64,000 nt of DNA from Adiantum capillus-veneris (GCA_014529385.2 CM043967.1:81724278-81788277), one strand, 5' to 3'. Counted from the first letter of the stretch, positions 9,097 to 21,297 are shown. Numbers and translations are program-made. The notes: generated from the letters alone by a model not told the origin.

Positions 9097-10001
9097 TTTA
9101 GACCCCTCAATATTTGATTTCCTTAGTTGTACTATTCACTTATATCATGATCTCAACAATATCTTCAATTATAGACCTAAATAAGGTCAAGGGTATGTGG
9201 CATGCATGCATGCACTATGGGGGCCTCACTCTTAGAGGTATTCAAAAGAATCCTCCAAAGAAGGACCTCACAAGGACCTTGTGAAGTGGAAAAAAACAGT
9301 CGGTTAGGCTGAATTTTTAAAGATCACATGCTCTCCGAATTTGAAAAGGTGATACAAACAAAAGCTGTAGCTCATGGGCTGGACTTTTACCTCAAATTTT
9401 TTCATATTTTTTTGAGCTGGGAGCTGTGAGCTATGATTTTATTGGTGGACATATTTTTTGACATGTACATATTTTTTTTAGACCCCTCAATATTTGATTT
9501 TCTTAGTTGTACTATTCACTTATATCATGATCTCAACAATATCTTCAATTATAGGCCTACCAAATAAGGTCAAGGGTATGTGGAATGCATGCATGCACCA
9601 TGGGGGGCTCACTCTTGGAGGTATTCAAAACAATCATCCAAAGAAGGACCTCACAAGGATTTTGTGCAGTGGAAAAAAACAGTCAGAGCTAGGAGCTGTG
9701 AGCTATGATTTTATTGGTGGACCCCCGTTTGCCCATGCTATGCAGCCACACTCCCTCTTCCACTTTATCATTTTCCTCTTTCACACACACTTCTCCACTC
9801 ATCATCCCCACCTCTCTCACCACTCCTCTCTGCACCCTACTCACCTTCTTTTCAACCTTGAAGAATAAGAGAAACCATGTGTGAACTCATGTCTCCTACA
9901 TACACTTCCATTTCAAATTGACCACCTAGTCTCATTTTTCCTCATCCATATTACCCATATCTATAAAAAAACCACAAAATTCAACCTCTTCTCTTGAAAG
10001 A
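9097..10001 (-). repeat. right arm of the large inverted repeat, outer part, with internal tandem duplication
   Basis: This is the reverse complement of about 1,461-2,095. It contains two copies of a roughly 380-bp unit (9,097-9,462 and from about 9,463), whereas the left arm has one. The second copy has lost about 120 bp and retains an uninterrupted version of the TTTAG insertion site. The frame at 9,494-9,868 has no recognisable domain. Confidence 0.85.
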
Positions 10002-11059
10002 CAGCATCATGGTGATTGATTACTCATGATCACTTACCTTGGCTCCCAAGAGAGGTCAAGAGTGGAGAAAAAATGTACCGTCAAAATTGACCCTACTCAA
10101 GACACTTGGAGCATCGACATTGTAAGAAATCCATATTTTCTTACCTATTAAGAGTTTTTTCTTCCTTATTTGTATCCTATATGGATACCTCCATTGTAAA
10201 TATCCAATTTCATTTGTAAATTAATAAAAATACTAACTCTACTAATTTACTAACACTAACCTACTATGAAAATTCCTATCACCTCCACTTCTCTCCTCTC
10301 TCTCTTCTTCATCTATCCCCACCAACTTCTTGATAATTCCAAGCAAAAGAAATTAGATAGGTGCTGAAAATCTAACCCAACCATGGTTAGAGGAGTAACC
10401 CTAGCCCTCAAAATTGATATAAAAGGAGGGTGTAGATAGCACAAGGGGGGGGTCATAAGCAAGAGCACTATGCTATAGCTTGAGAAGCCAAGCTCAACCT
10501 CTCTAGAAGGAGCTCTTGAGTGGAAGCTCATTGTCTTGTGCATATGCATGTGTTGTAATAGGGGTGATTAGCAAGGGAACTCTATTCCATTGTAAGTGAG
10601 AGAGTGATCATTCAATTGAGAGTTGGAAATCTATCATTTCTCCTACTAGTGTAAGCCCAACATTTGCTGAATCAAGGAGGGTGGATTTGGACTAAGCTTG
10701 GATACTTTGTCTCTCTTCCAACGTGAAGTAATGGACAACAATGATGTGTAAGTGTCTTGGTGATTTTCTTTAACGTTCTTGATAGCTTGTCTCTGGGTGT
10801 TGTCATCAATTTAGCCATAAATCCCACATACTGTAAGAGGGCGACAGGGTGGAGAGGACTCCCCTGGCCTTAAGACAGTGTTTGGGGTGGCTTTTCTTGT
10901 GATGTGTTGTGGTGTAATTTACTCAAACTATGTTGAACAAATACTAATCTCACTTTGATTGGTCATGACAGATTTGTAAGAAGGTATTAATGCAACAAGC
11001 ATCCCCTCCCTCTTCTCTCTCTTTCTCACATATATAATTGTGTTTGCTTGATCATTGCC
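10002..11059. other. no gene recognised
   Basis: This is AT-rich sequence without convincing coding potential or terminal repeats. It may include LTR or untranslated retroelement sequence. Confidence 0.5.
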
Positions 11060-11084
11060 GATACATTTCAAAGCAGCCCGAGCA

Positions 11085-11128
<44 letters not shown>

Positions 11129-11519
11129 GCGCCCTAGTTTGCATCCAAAACTAGGTGGTGCCCCAAATTTGTGTAGGGTTAGGTTGCAGGTTTGTGTGTG
11201 TGTGTTTGTTGTTTTTTCCAACCCCAATCCAATTGAGCGGCACGGGAGCCTAGAAGGGTGCTTAGAAGCCACTCTTCTTGTTGCCCGCCCCAGACCGCCT
11301 CACCACTGCTTCCAAGGCCACCACGTGGACATGTCTCCTCTCTCTCTCTCTCTTTCAAAAATTGGGCTTGGCCCTATTGCATTACATGACAATTTGGCTA
11401 TTGCCAAATTACAGGAAGGTTATGGGTGAAAACCCTACGAATATACAATAATATCCATGAGAAAAATACCCATAAAACTACGGAATACAACTGATATGAT
11501 ACAATCTAACACAATAATC

Positions 11520-11594
<75 letters not shown>

Positions 11595-11658
11595 AAAGTT
11601 GGCTCTGGAATATTTTATCTTTGATTTTAGCTAAGATACGCTCTCCCTATTTGTGACA
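11060..11658 (+). mobile_element. LTR 3' portion (family also at 56.0-56.4 kb), with CT arrays
   Basis: From about 11,305 the sequence closely matches 56,005-56,428, with shared 'CCACCACGTGGA' and 'GGGCTTGGCCCTATTGCATT'. It ends TTTGTGACA just before a primer-binding site. CT arrays lie at 11,087-11,126, 11,337-11,356 and 11,522-11,592. The LTR start is uncertain. Confidence 0.65.
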
Positions 11659-11659
11659 T

Positions 11660-11815
11660 TGGTATCAAAGCAAGGTCTCCCTCTCTTTCTCCGAAAAGAA
11701 GGGAAATTCTAAGAGGAAGCAGTAAGAGCCATGACTAGCCAAGAAGAAAGCAGTAAGAGCCATGACTAGCCAAGAAGAAAGCATGAAGCAAGAACTTCGT
11801 GCAATTAAAGCAATT
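11660..11815 (+). promoter_or_regulatory. primer-binding site, leader and first gag codons
   Basis: TGGTATCAAAGC (11,660-11,671) follows the LTR end and fits an initiator-tRNA-Met primer site with one change. A 30-bp leader stretch containing 'AAGAGCCATGACTAGCCAAG' is duplicated in tandem. The second ATG opens a short frame 'MTSQEESMKQELRAIKA', plausibly a gag start, which stops at 11,829 where opposite-strand gypsy sequence begins. Confidence 0.6.
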
Positions 11816-13483
11816 AGAGCTTCATAATCTCAATTGTACAAATGAGTGGGGAGGTAGATACATCCTTTTCTACAAGAAACAACACATGTGTACCATTGGA
11901 TTCAAACATCAAACTGTTATGCTCATAGCTATGTTTAAGTGAGGACCCTAATCCATGCAACCACTCCTGACTAAGCACCACATCTACCCTTTCGATATTC
12001 ATGACCTGGAAATTCAAGGATGTATGATACCCTTTTATTTATAATGGCACATTCAAGACTTGAGTATCCCAGACTTTGGCATCATAGCCATTTATCATTG
12101 CTACCTTGTAGTGGTGGGAACTAGCAGTCTGGCGCAAATTGAGCCTTTTCACTAACTTATAGTAAATGAAATTGTGCGAAGCACCATCATCAACTAGGAT
12201 TCTCACCTTGTGACCTTGGATATAACCATGCATACGCATTAGGTCATGTGGACCATAAGTCAATTGCCACGTAGAAGCCGTGATACAACACTCATGCACC
12301 TGATTGGTGTGTGTTACTTCCACATTGGAAAAATGAGGAGAGGATTGTAAAGGAAGCAACTGCACCATGTGCACTGCTTTTTCCTTACTTTGGACAATAG
12401 ATTTCCTCTTGGCACAATCCTTTTTGCCGTGTCTAGTCCCCATGCAACCAAAACACAACTTCTCTTTTTTGGCCGTTTCAAACTCTTCTGTAGAGAGATG
12501 GCCCCTTGCCCCCTTGGGCTTTTTAGATACATCAGATGCAACTACTACAAATTTTCTCTTATTATTGCCATGAGATGCACGTGTATTTAAACTATTATGC
12601 GTGTTATGCAATGTTTTATCTTTAGGAACATCATGAATATGTGCCTACACTATAGCCTCCTCAAGTGTTTTGGGGTCCTGGGTTTTCACATGCTTCATAA
12701 GCTATGGAGTCAGCCCACAAACAAACCCCCAAACTTGATGGAAGTCATCTAGACCATCCATCTTGAGGATAACATCGCGATAGTGCAAGATATAAGCAAG
12801 TAATGATTTATGTTGACGCATGGAACAATTGTCTCATGCAGTCCAATTTATGTCCTTCTCATTAGTAGGCAAAAATTATTTCTTGAACATCTTTTCAAAG
12901 GCAGCCCATGAACGTGGTACTTGATTTTTCTCCTTGAGAGCCATCCACCACTTATAGGCTTTACCTTCCAATGTGATATTCGTTTGCAACACCTTGGGTG
13001 CATCTGGAATATGACACGGATCATGATTACCATCCCATTTACTCAGGAAAATATTTATTGGATCTTTATTATGGTCCTTCTTTTTCCCACAAAAAGTAGG
13101 TGGCTTGGTGTTTTTCATCAAGTCATCCACCTCTTTCAAAGTGAGAGGCTGGGACTCGTCTAGAGTAGAGTCATATGTCGGGTTGGAGCCTTGCTTGGTG
13201 CCAATAGGAGGGCCCTTGGCCTAGCTTTCCATAAATTGTGCTACCAAAGTAGTCAATTTAGTGACATTTTCATTTAAATTTGCAAAATTACATTCTAAAA
13301 CAGATAAGCGTGCTTGCAATGTTCTAAACTCTTGCAAATTTAACAACTCTATGCTGTCATCCATGCCAATATAGCCGCACGGGCATGCTCCCTGAGAGTG
13401 TCCGAATCTTGGCCTACTACAGGTGCGACATGCGTTTGATTCTCAAAATCAAAACTATGATGCATGTCTATATCTGAATCCAT
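11814..13483 (-). pseudogene. Ty3/gypsy gag-protease relic
   Basis: Read from an ATG at 13,481-13,483 (MDSDIDMHHSFDFEN) toward 11,814. The gag core lies near 12,876-13,139, with 'LEGKAYKWWMAL' and 'SWAAFEKMFKK' as in retrotransposon gag domains. A CCHC zinc knuckle, CFGCMGTRHGKKDC, follows near 12,410-12,455. The aspartic protease starts near 12,190 with 'ILVDDGASHNFI', DDG replacing the usual D-S/T-G. Its C-terminal part, 'IERVDVVLSQEWL', reaches 11,814. Gag packages the RNA and protease cuts the polyprotein. Several stops and frameshifts break it, and RT, RNase H and integrase are missing. The downstream end is fused head-on to a plus-strand LTR and leader. Confidence 0.88.
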
Positions 13484-13842
13484 GGTCAACTAGTGGAGTG
13501 TTTGGAGTAAAAAGAATGACCATAGAAAGGCCCACTTATTCAAGTAGTAGCAATCGAATCAAAATTTTTTGCTTGGCAAAAATTGCTTAGAAATCTTTTA
13601 CAAACTCCAAAGGCGATGGAAATGAGACTCACTAATTGGCTCGTAGCGAATAAATTTTGAATTCTCAAACTTCAAATTTGCAATAGTGCAATACTTGTTA
13701 AAGGAAATTCTCCTTGGCATGCACTGAACATAAGTATCTTCCTTTTGCAAAGCCCTCAAACCCTGGCCGTTGGCATGCACCGATCACGGGTAGCTTCCCT
13801 TTGCAAAGTCCTCGAACCTTGGGCATGCTTGGGGGGTATTTA

Positions 13843-13878
<36 letters not shown>

Positions 13879-13880
13879 TA

Positions 13881-13916
<36 letters not shown>

Positions 13917-14260
13917 ATCCTTGAGCCCATACCATTGAGTGAAATCCGCACCATTGCCTCCATTTTTCTTAGCCCCCATTCTCTATGCTGCAAGATAGGA
14001 GATTGGGGCACTAGCGAGGAGTCTCATCAACTTTGCACCTTATTCCCTTGTCAAGTGCGAGAGAGTGAGTACCACACACTACAGCTTTTGACCACATTAG
14101 GTCCACTTTTCCCCATATATTCAACCATGATCTTTCCCTAAATACCTTCCTCTCCCAACCACGATGTGGACTCTCTATTGCAACTAGTGCAATTTCACCT
14201 TTTCTTTGAGATATGGAGCTGGAGCGACATAAAGTCAACGACTTTACATTTGACAATCAA
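13484..14260. other. no gene recognised; CT/CA/CT microsatellite
   Basis: A microsatellite at 13,842-13,914 has the order CT, CA, CT. A gypsy 5' leader would be expected here for the gag relic on the left, but no LTR end could be fixed. Frames made of Ser-Leu or His-Thr runs come from the microsatellite. Confidence 0.6.
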
Positions 14261-15780
14261 TATAGAGTTACTGCGATAGTGAGTTACTACGTTAGTGAAT
14301 AAGTGAGGGACACTGTTAGCAAGTTGTAGTGTCGGTTAGATAGCGCGAGTTACAATGTTGGTGTTAGGGAGATAGAGGTATATAGTTAATGAGTGAGATA
14401 GAGAGTTAGTGCGTTAGTGAATTAGCAAATTGCAATGTCGGTTAAATAGCCAAAGTTAATGAGGTATAGATATAGAGTTAATGAGGGAGAGATATTGCGA
14501 TATGCAGCTAGTGTTAGATAGATAGAGAGAGAGTTAATGAGTAGGAGGTACATAGTTAGTGCGATAGAGATTCTCTGAGATATGGATTTTGAGAGACATA
14601 AAGTTCAATAGCACCAACCATATATAGCAAAGCCATGTAGTCAAACATCGAGCTCCATGGGGAGATTGGAAGAAAAGAGGATATCCCTTCCAATTACCAG
14701 ATAACTAAAGAGGAGGAAGAAATAGAGGCTCGACTTGTTAAAGGAAACCACAACAAGAGTAACATATTCCACGAACACAAGTGCAGAGATCCATGGAGGA
14801 AGCTCAGAGGCAAAGAGTGAAAAGGCTTGCAAAGAAATCCAAAGAGCAAAAGAAATCCATAGAAGCACATAAAATTTCATCCTCCTCACACTCAGATGAC
14901 TCACAACTAGATGCGAGGCTGCAAAGCTCAAAGAAGAAAGAGGACAAACTTAAATTGGTTGATTCTTAAAGACAAAGGATCCACATTGTGCTGAAGCTCT
15001 AAGCTGATTAAAGAGAGGTGGAATCCAAGAGACAATGATTGAGTTAATATGTTAGTGAATAAGTGAGAGACATTGTTAGCAAGTTGCAATGTCGGTCAGA
15101 TAGTGCAAGTTTCAATGTTAGTGTTACGGAGATAGAGGTATATAGTTAATGAGTGAGATAGAGAGTTAGTGCATTAGTGAGTTAGCTAGTTGCAGTGTGT
15201 CGGTTAAATAGCTAGAGTTACAATGTTGGTGTTTGTGAGGTATAGATGTAGAGTTAATGAGGGAGAGATATTGCGATATGCAGTTAGTGTTAGATAGATA
15301 GAGAGAGAGTTAATGAGTGAGATAGAGAGTTAGTGCAGTAATTTAGTGAGTTAGCAAGTTGCAGTCTAGGTTAAATAGCCAGAGTAACAATGTTAGTGTT
15401 AGTGAGATATAGATATAGAGTTAATGAGGGAGAGAAATAAATGTATACAGTTAGTGAATTATAGATATAGAGTTAGTGCGATATTGAGTTAGAGAGACGG
15501 AGCGTCAGTGGTGGGTGATAGAGAGAGTTAGCAACCCAGAGTCAAAACTTTAATGCAAAGTAGAGTTCGTGAGATAGAGAGTCAATGCGATGGGTAGTTT
15601 TTGAGATAGAGAGTTAGAGATGTAGTTTCCAAGTTATATGGAGATAATTAGCTTTAGAGATAGGTGGTTAGAGATGGAGTGCATCGAGTAACACTTAAGA
15701 GTTACAAAGATAGATTGAGTTAGAGCCAAACACAAAGACTTAGAAAGAAGTAGACATTGTGCAAGAGTGCAAGAATGATT
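14261..15780 (+). repeat. diffuse tandem repeat built on GTTAGTGAG / GATAGAGAGTTA
   Basis: Words such as GTTAGTGAATAAGTGAG, 'TAGCAAGTTGCAATGTCGG' and GAGATAGAGGTATATAG recur throughout. A longer block at 14,281-14,540 is repeated at about 15,047-15,330, and part again at 15,340-15,430. The segment 14,545-15,046 between the copies is not repetitive. No family recognised. Confidence 0.75.
14793..14969 (+). CDS. short lysine-rich open frame, unidentified
   Basis: A 58-residue frame from ATG at 14,793, with mostly charged residues (Lys, Glu, Gln) and a Ser-rich middle, could form a coiled coil. It lies in the non-repetitive segment between the two long repeat blocks. No family was recognised and it may be fortuitous or a piece of a gag-like protein. 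Confidence 0.15.
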   Translation: MEEAQRQRVKRLAKKSKEQKKSIEAHKISSSSHSDDSQLDARLQSSKKKEDKLKLVDS

Positions 15781-15810
15781 TCTAAAATGTCCCAATAGCA
15801 GGCATTGTGG

Positions 15811-16846
15811 TCAATCTCTTCTATCATTGGGATTTGCTAATTTATAGAGAGCAACCCAATCCCTATACAAAATGTTGAGCATTCTTTGGCCTAGAATACG
15901 CTCTCTCCTAGCACATCTTGGGGCGGGCATAATATTGGGATGGGGATCAAATTGGTCTTTTCTATCCATTGCATGCACACCATGCTCTGCCAAGAAATTA
16001 TGCAACACACAACATGCAATGACATACAACAGAGCTCGCCTAAAGTCCACGAACATAGTTTGCAAAATGCACCAACTTTTCTTCATGATGCCAAAGACAT
16101 TTTCTACTGTAACTCGTTCTCTAGAAGTGTGTTGATTAAATTCATCCCAGGGTCCATGGCTAGGAGCATTACCCTCTGCAAAAGGTGTGATCATCATAGA
16201 CGAAGAACCATAGCCTTTGTCTGCGAGGAGGTATGGTTGAATACATATTGAATACGTAATTGCTCCAGCGTAGTCACTAGAGTAGGAAGGCCTTGGCGGG
16301 ACCACATGCACCTATACAAAGCATATCTCTTCCAGTGTGCAGCGTCGTTAGTGCCGCCATGCACACTCATACACACATCCCACAACTTCTTACGAGCATC
16401 ACACACTGCTTCTAACAAAATGGAGTGGAAATGGTGTCTACATCAATATTGTGCTTGAGTGTTACATCGCCTTGGTCTCCTAGATAACCTTATTTAAGTG
16501 CCATTTATCGTGCCACATACATTTGGAAACATAGTGATGGCTAAGAAATCAGCTACAATATGATCAAGCCATTAACCGGACAGAACAACAATATATTGTG
16601 GACGTAATCGTGTGGCCACCACAATGTTGCAATACTTGCGTACAGTGGATTCACCACCACCAAATGTGTCACTAATTTATGAGTGGTGGAATCATTGTGG
16701 GCAAGCTTGAGTAAGCTAAAGATTAGAGCTTGTTCGGGGTCTATTGGAGGACGTAGAAAATTATCTCTATCGGTCAACGAAAGAAAAGGCACAATAGCTT
16801 GTAAAAGAATTTGAAAGATCAACTCAAGCATGCGATATCTTTCCAT
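15811..16846 (-). pseudogene. PIF/Harbinger-type (DDE_Tnp_4) transposase relic
   Basis: The minus strand, from about 16,846 down, carries the N-terminal helix region ('RPPIDPEQALIFSLLKLAHN'). The catalytic core is split over frames: 'VHGGTNDAAHW' (first Asp, near 16,340), 'LLADKGYGSSS' (second Asp, near 16,210) and 'ERVTVENVFGIMKKSW' (Glu, near 16,090). A C-terminal tail runs to 15,811. This order and spacing fit the plant Harbinger transposase, which cuts and pastes elements with TTA/TAA duplications. At least three frameshifts or stops break the gene. Terminal inverted repeats and the companion MYB-like gene were not found. Confidence 0.87.
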
Positions 16847-17039
16847 GAAGAGGTTTTCAGTGTAATCCTCCTTGCAAAGCCAGACTTGCCTTTGATCTTG
16901 GGTCCAAAAAGCCTGCTGACACGGGAAGTGTTAACCCTCACGGACACCCTATCACCTTCGACGAACGCATGGTATTTATTTGATCGAGTCATGGACCGGG
17001 CTTGTCAATCCAATAGGTATGTAGGTGATCGCCGATGAG

Positions 17040-17235
17040 AGGCGTACCACTTATCTTATTTTTACAGTAGTTTTGCAATGACCGGCCACTATGAGCGTCC
17101 ATGTGTGAATGGGTCAAACTCTTATAGAAGGTCCATTTGACCAAAAAATTCTCATTCTTTGAGGTGTAAGATAAGAAGTGCTCTTGCTCCATCTCTTTGT
17201 CCTTCTCCTTCGTCTGCTCACATGTGTGTGTATGC

Positions 17236-17278
<43 letters not shown>

Positions 17279-17512
17279 ATTGAGCATTGCAGTGGCATCG
17301 GCGGCGGCGAGGCGGTTGAGCGCGGCATCGATGGCGGTTCCTTATTTTTCACAACATAGGATCCTTTGACGGAAGCATTGACCGGTGACTGACACACCAT
17401 TGTTTCTTTGAGCTTGCTAGGACTCTCTAGTTGTGTGCTTGCACACTTTTGAGGCTCGCACATAGTGCACAAGCAAGTTCCTAGCCTTCCACACGTGCGG
17501 CAAAGCGCACAT
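17040..17512 (+). mobile_element. Ty3/gypsy LTR, 3' portion, with GA array
   Basis: This matches 59,640-60,060 in order. Shared words include GTGTGAATGGG, an AG array after 'GTGTGTATGC' (17,235-17,276), 'GAGCATTGCA', 'GACACACC' and 'TTGTGTGCTTGCA'. It ends GCGCACA before a primer-like site. The start is not defined. 16,847-17,040 on its left shows nothing recognisable. Confidence 0.75.
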
Positions 17513-17515
17513 CTT

Positions 17516-17533
17516 TTGAGCCGTTGTCAAGAA
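17516..17533 (+). promoter_or_regulatory. degenerate gypsy primer-binding site
   Basis: TTGAGCCGTTGTCAAGAA occupies the position of TGGCACCGTTGCCAGGGA in the related copy at 60,065-60,082. Several changes suggest an old, inactive copy. Confidence 0.65.
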
Positions 17534-20500
17534 CTGCCTTGCACAAAGCTTGAGGAGCACTCAGTGATACCTCGGGAAGCCTTCACTTCTGCCATTTCTG
17601 TGTTTTTTTACTGAGTTTGTGTAGATCTGCTAAGTGGTTCTAATGCGCAGGTTTAGAAGGTTTGTTAGAATTAGTGTGTTGAAATTTGCAAGTTTTTTGT
17701 TAGATTTGCTAAGATCTGTAATGTGCAGATGTTAGTCGATCGTGTTTTTTCTGCCATAGTCATTTTTGGTACAACCGGTCACATCATCTCGGCTTATACG
17801 ATCTACCGAAAACATTCTGAGATGCATGCAAGATTACTGAATTAGGGTGTATATGATACACGTGTCCTACAACTTACGTTTTGCATTTACTTTGGACAGT
17901 ATTATGAAAAGCCAAATGCTTGGCCCATTTCACGTGAAACAAGGCTTCTAATTCGTACTCCGATTACCTCGGCGACAAGAGCAGTTGGCAACCAAGTTTG
18001 GGGCACCTACATTATTCAGGATATCATCTCATCGAATCCCTACCAGTCTAACGGGTGCAAGGCACTTAGGGTGTTGACTTCAACGGTTGTCATGGTAGCC
18101 ACGGGCTTTCGTTTTTGTATGCAAGGCATGCTGCCCAGATGGTATAAAGTACGCTCTCACAAATCACTCTGTCAAGGACACTATTAGTTATGCATTGTTT
18201 CCCATAATTTTCGGTTGCTATCAAGGCACACAAAACAACCTAAAAACTTTTAATGGATTCACAACCCATACACGGTAGATGGTCACGCTGTGAATTGTGT
18301 TCCCTCTCGCGATGCGAACACCATACAGTCAAATGGTTGCATGCTTATACAATAAGCTGGCACTAAGGCATAAGATGTATAAAGGCACACATTCTGGGCA
18401 CACACACACTAGCAATGAAAGGAAATATCCTCAACCCAGCATGCTCTTCTGTTCATTCTTGATCTCTTTCTCTAAACGAACAAAATGAAAATTTTCTACG
18501 AAGTTTGTTTCATGTTTGACTACTGAGTTCTCCACAGCCAAGATGCTCTTCAATTCTTAGCTACAAATTGGGCAAGGTGCCATTCACATTAATTTTCGTC
18601 CGTTTATCGATTGAACACTCATTGCCATACGGGCTAGGAGCCACGCGTGCTGGGAGCGGGCCATTGCTAAATCTAGGATAAGATCCACTTGTTGGTATTC
18701 CTTGGATGATTGTTCTCAAGATCGAACAGTTCTACCCAGTGGAGTACACATTGATGTTAATTGACAAGCAAGCGTCTTGTCATTACAGATGTCATTACGG
18801 ATGTATAGGGTGTCATTTTTGCACTACATGTTTTCAGTACAAACGCTCATGTGCGTTTTTTGACAATCTTAACGTCACACCAGCTGATCTCTACCACGGA
18901 GTATAGACGCAACAATTAGGGGTGACAACATGGTTGTAAGGGATCGGTAGTTCACTCGTGTGGGTCTCCTGCTCTCTCTATAGCACTACGAAGTGTCTAT
19001 GGACATACTGTTTTGGGGTAAAACCCAGCGAATGATTTCTACATCACAGTTTGATCTGCATTGAGGATCAATGTTGATCTCTCCCAGTTCTACTTTCAAC
19101 GAAATTATTCCGCACTCTACCACGCGATACCAGACGAACACACTTTTTCAGTTGATTCCACTCAATCTGTACACGGTTAACTATGTTAGTTACCATTATC
19201 TCCTAGTTGAAGTAGTTTCTACAAAGAAGTCTTGTCAAGGGATTTGACTACGTAGATTCCAATTCAAGGGCTTGGGTTGTAAAGGCAACAACCAAGGTTC
19301 CCAGTGCAATACTGTTTGTTTTTCAGGTAGGGGACGTGCTCCTTTCTATTTACATCCAGGTAAGTGTACATTATGTTATTGCATTTTGCATACATGTAAG
19401 TGTACAATATGTAATTGCATTTGCATACAGGTAAGTGTACTGACTTGGTGTCAATTGCATGTTTAGTATGCTTTGCTTGGTGTTTCAAGACGTCTAAGTA
19501 CGCTTGAATATTACCGACCCATGCCAAGGGCATGTAGGCACAAAGTATTTTGGGCCAAGTGTCCAAGCTGTCTTTGTGCCTTATGCAGTTACGAACCTAC
19601 TTGTAGGGTTCAATTCGGCACATGTTGTCACATGGGATACAACATGTTCTAGGAACTCAAGGAGTTTGGTTTAGCCAGTGGAGCAAGACTAATGAGGGTC
19701 CCTCTCACTCCCATCGTAGAGTGTTTGCAGTTACCTCCACACACAAGTATGTCTTGTACTTGAAGGATGTTCCTTTTCACACATCCTTATATGAAACATA
19801 TTCCACATGTGGAGAATATGAGTCTCTGGACTGACACTGGCGCCATCATTTCAATTATGTGTCACGACAAAGTCCCTAGGTGCTGGTCACATCTGTTTTC
19901 TAGACCATTTTTTAGCACGACGTATGAGGAGAAATTTCGTGGCCAGAAACTGTCGGATACTTAGAATGACTTGTTAAGGTCAAAGTACTGCTAAACAACA
20001 TTACAGATGGTTGTTTATACATATAGGTAGGCTATAAGTTGTTAATGAAAAAGTTTCATTGTCTGTACCTAGAAGTGATCAATGTTTCACCTTCTATTGT
20101 GATTCAGACGTTTCAGCAAGGCTTGCAAAATATTGCAACTAAAAGTATTTAGTTTATTTTCAGAACCACTTACACTCCTTTTAATGCGTGCTAGGCGCAT
20201 CACATTTGCCATAAGTATTGGCAAGGATCATTGTGGATATACAGGTTTGGGTTAGTCTTTGCTAAATGCATGCACACTAGGTGTTATGGGCCCTAGTGTT
20301 TAGCAAAGGATGATTTGGAATGGCATGCATATTCCACAGGTTGTTGCTTATGAAGCATTTTGCACTCTATGTGCACTATCTCTATGAGATTACTTTTGGA
20401 TCCACTAATCACCAATAGAGATCATGGCTCGGTTTGGGCGTTTATGGAGTTTTTCAAGTTAACCACGATGGTTATTTCAGACATTGTTGATTCTTCACCA

Positions 20501-21297
20501 ATGTTAAACACTACTGTGATTCCCCGTTTACCAGTCATCTGGGACGATTGTCTGTAAACCGCGAGAAAAACACACCTCAGTACTGTCAGTTATCCAAGGG
20601 GATAGGCAGATTACAAAGAGTAATCTTGTGCTAAAGGATCTGCTAAGAGCATACGTTAGCACAACGCATTTCTGAATAGATGATTTTCTCCCTATTCTAG
20701 AATTTTCTTAAGTACGATTTTTGACTTTGAACACCTCTTGTGGTGGGGTTGGAGATTGTTTCAATACTTTCATACGTCAAGGACTTACCAGGTGTGCTGA
20801 CAGAGTATGTTGGCAAGTAACCTTCATCAGGGGTGAACATGTAACTGACTTTTCAAGATACTCAGGCGAGTAGGAAATCTGGCTCACAACTGCATGGAAA
20901 GTTACGCCAAGGTTTCCTTGCATTGTTCCAGTACCTTCAGAAGATCTGAAAACTGGTTATGCCTTTGGACAACTCTTAGTTGTGGTTACTCCTTTACAGT
21001 ACTCAAGTGAGTTATAAATGGAGCTACCATTTAAACCCAAGTGACTCTTAGTTGTGGTTACTCCTTTACAGCACTCAAGTGAGTTATATATGGAGTTACC
21101 ATTTAGACCCAAGTGGTTGCAAATGGACAACAATGTTGAAAATCAAGATATTCCTCTTGGTTTCATTGAACCTCCTCACTGCACCAATTATCGGTCATAC
21201 AGACAACTGGCTCAATTATGGGACGTCAATAAAGAGAAAATCAGTATTCTTAAGAAGATATTACTACTTGTGTTTTCGAGGAAGAAAACTCTTCCTT
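17534..21297 (+). other. 3.7 kb without recognisable genes, probably decayed retroelement interior
   Basis: No frame longer than about 110 codons exists and none shows a convincing domain. The left end follows a gypsy primer site and the right end runs into a purine tract plus LTR start of another family. At least two elements have therefore fused here, or a non-coding element interior is present. Confidence 0.5.
20974..21118 (+). repeat. tandem duplication of about 72 bp
   Basis: Two adjacent copies start 'CTTAGTTGTGGTTACTCC' and end 'TTTARACCCAAGTG'. They differ at only a few bases, so the duplication is recent relative to its surroundings. Confidence 0.85.

Noticed and set aside
19767-19964. 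D-T-G-A motif suggesting an aspartic protease
   Set aside because: The motif stands alone in a 65-codon frame without flanking protease signatures, so it is likely chance.
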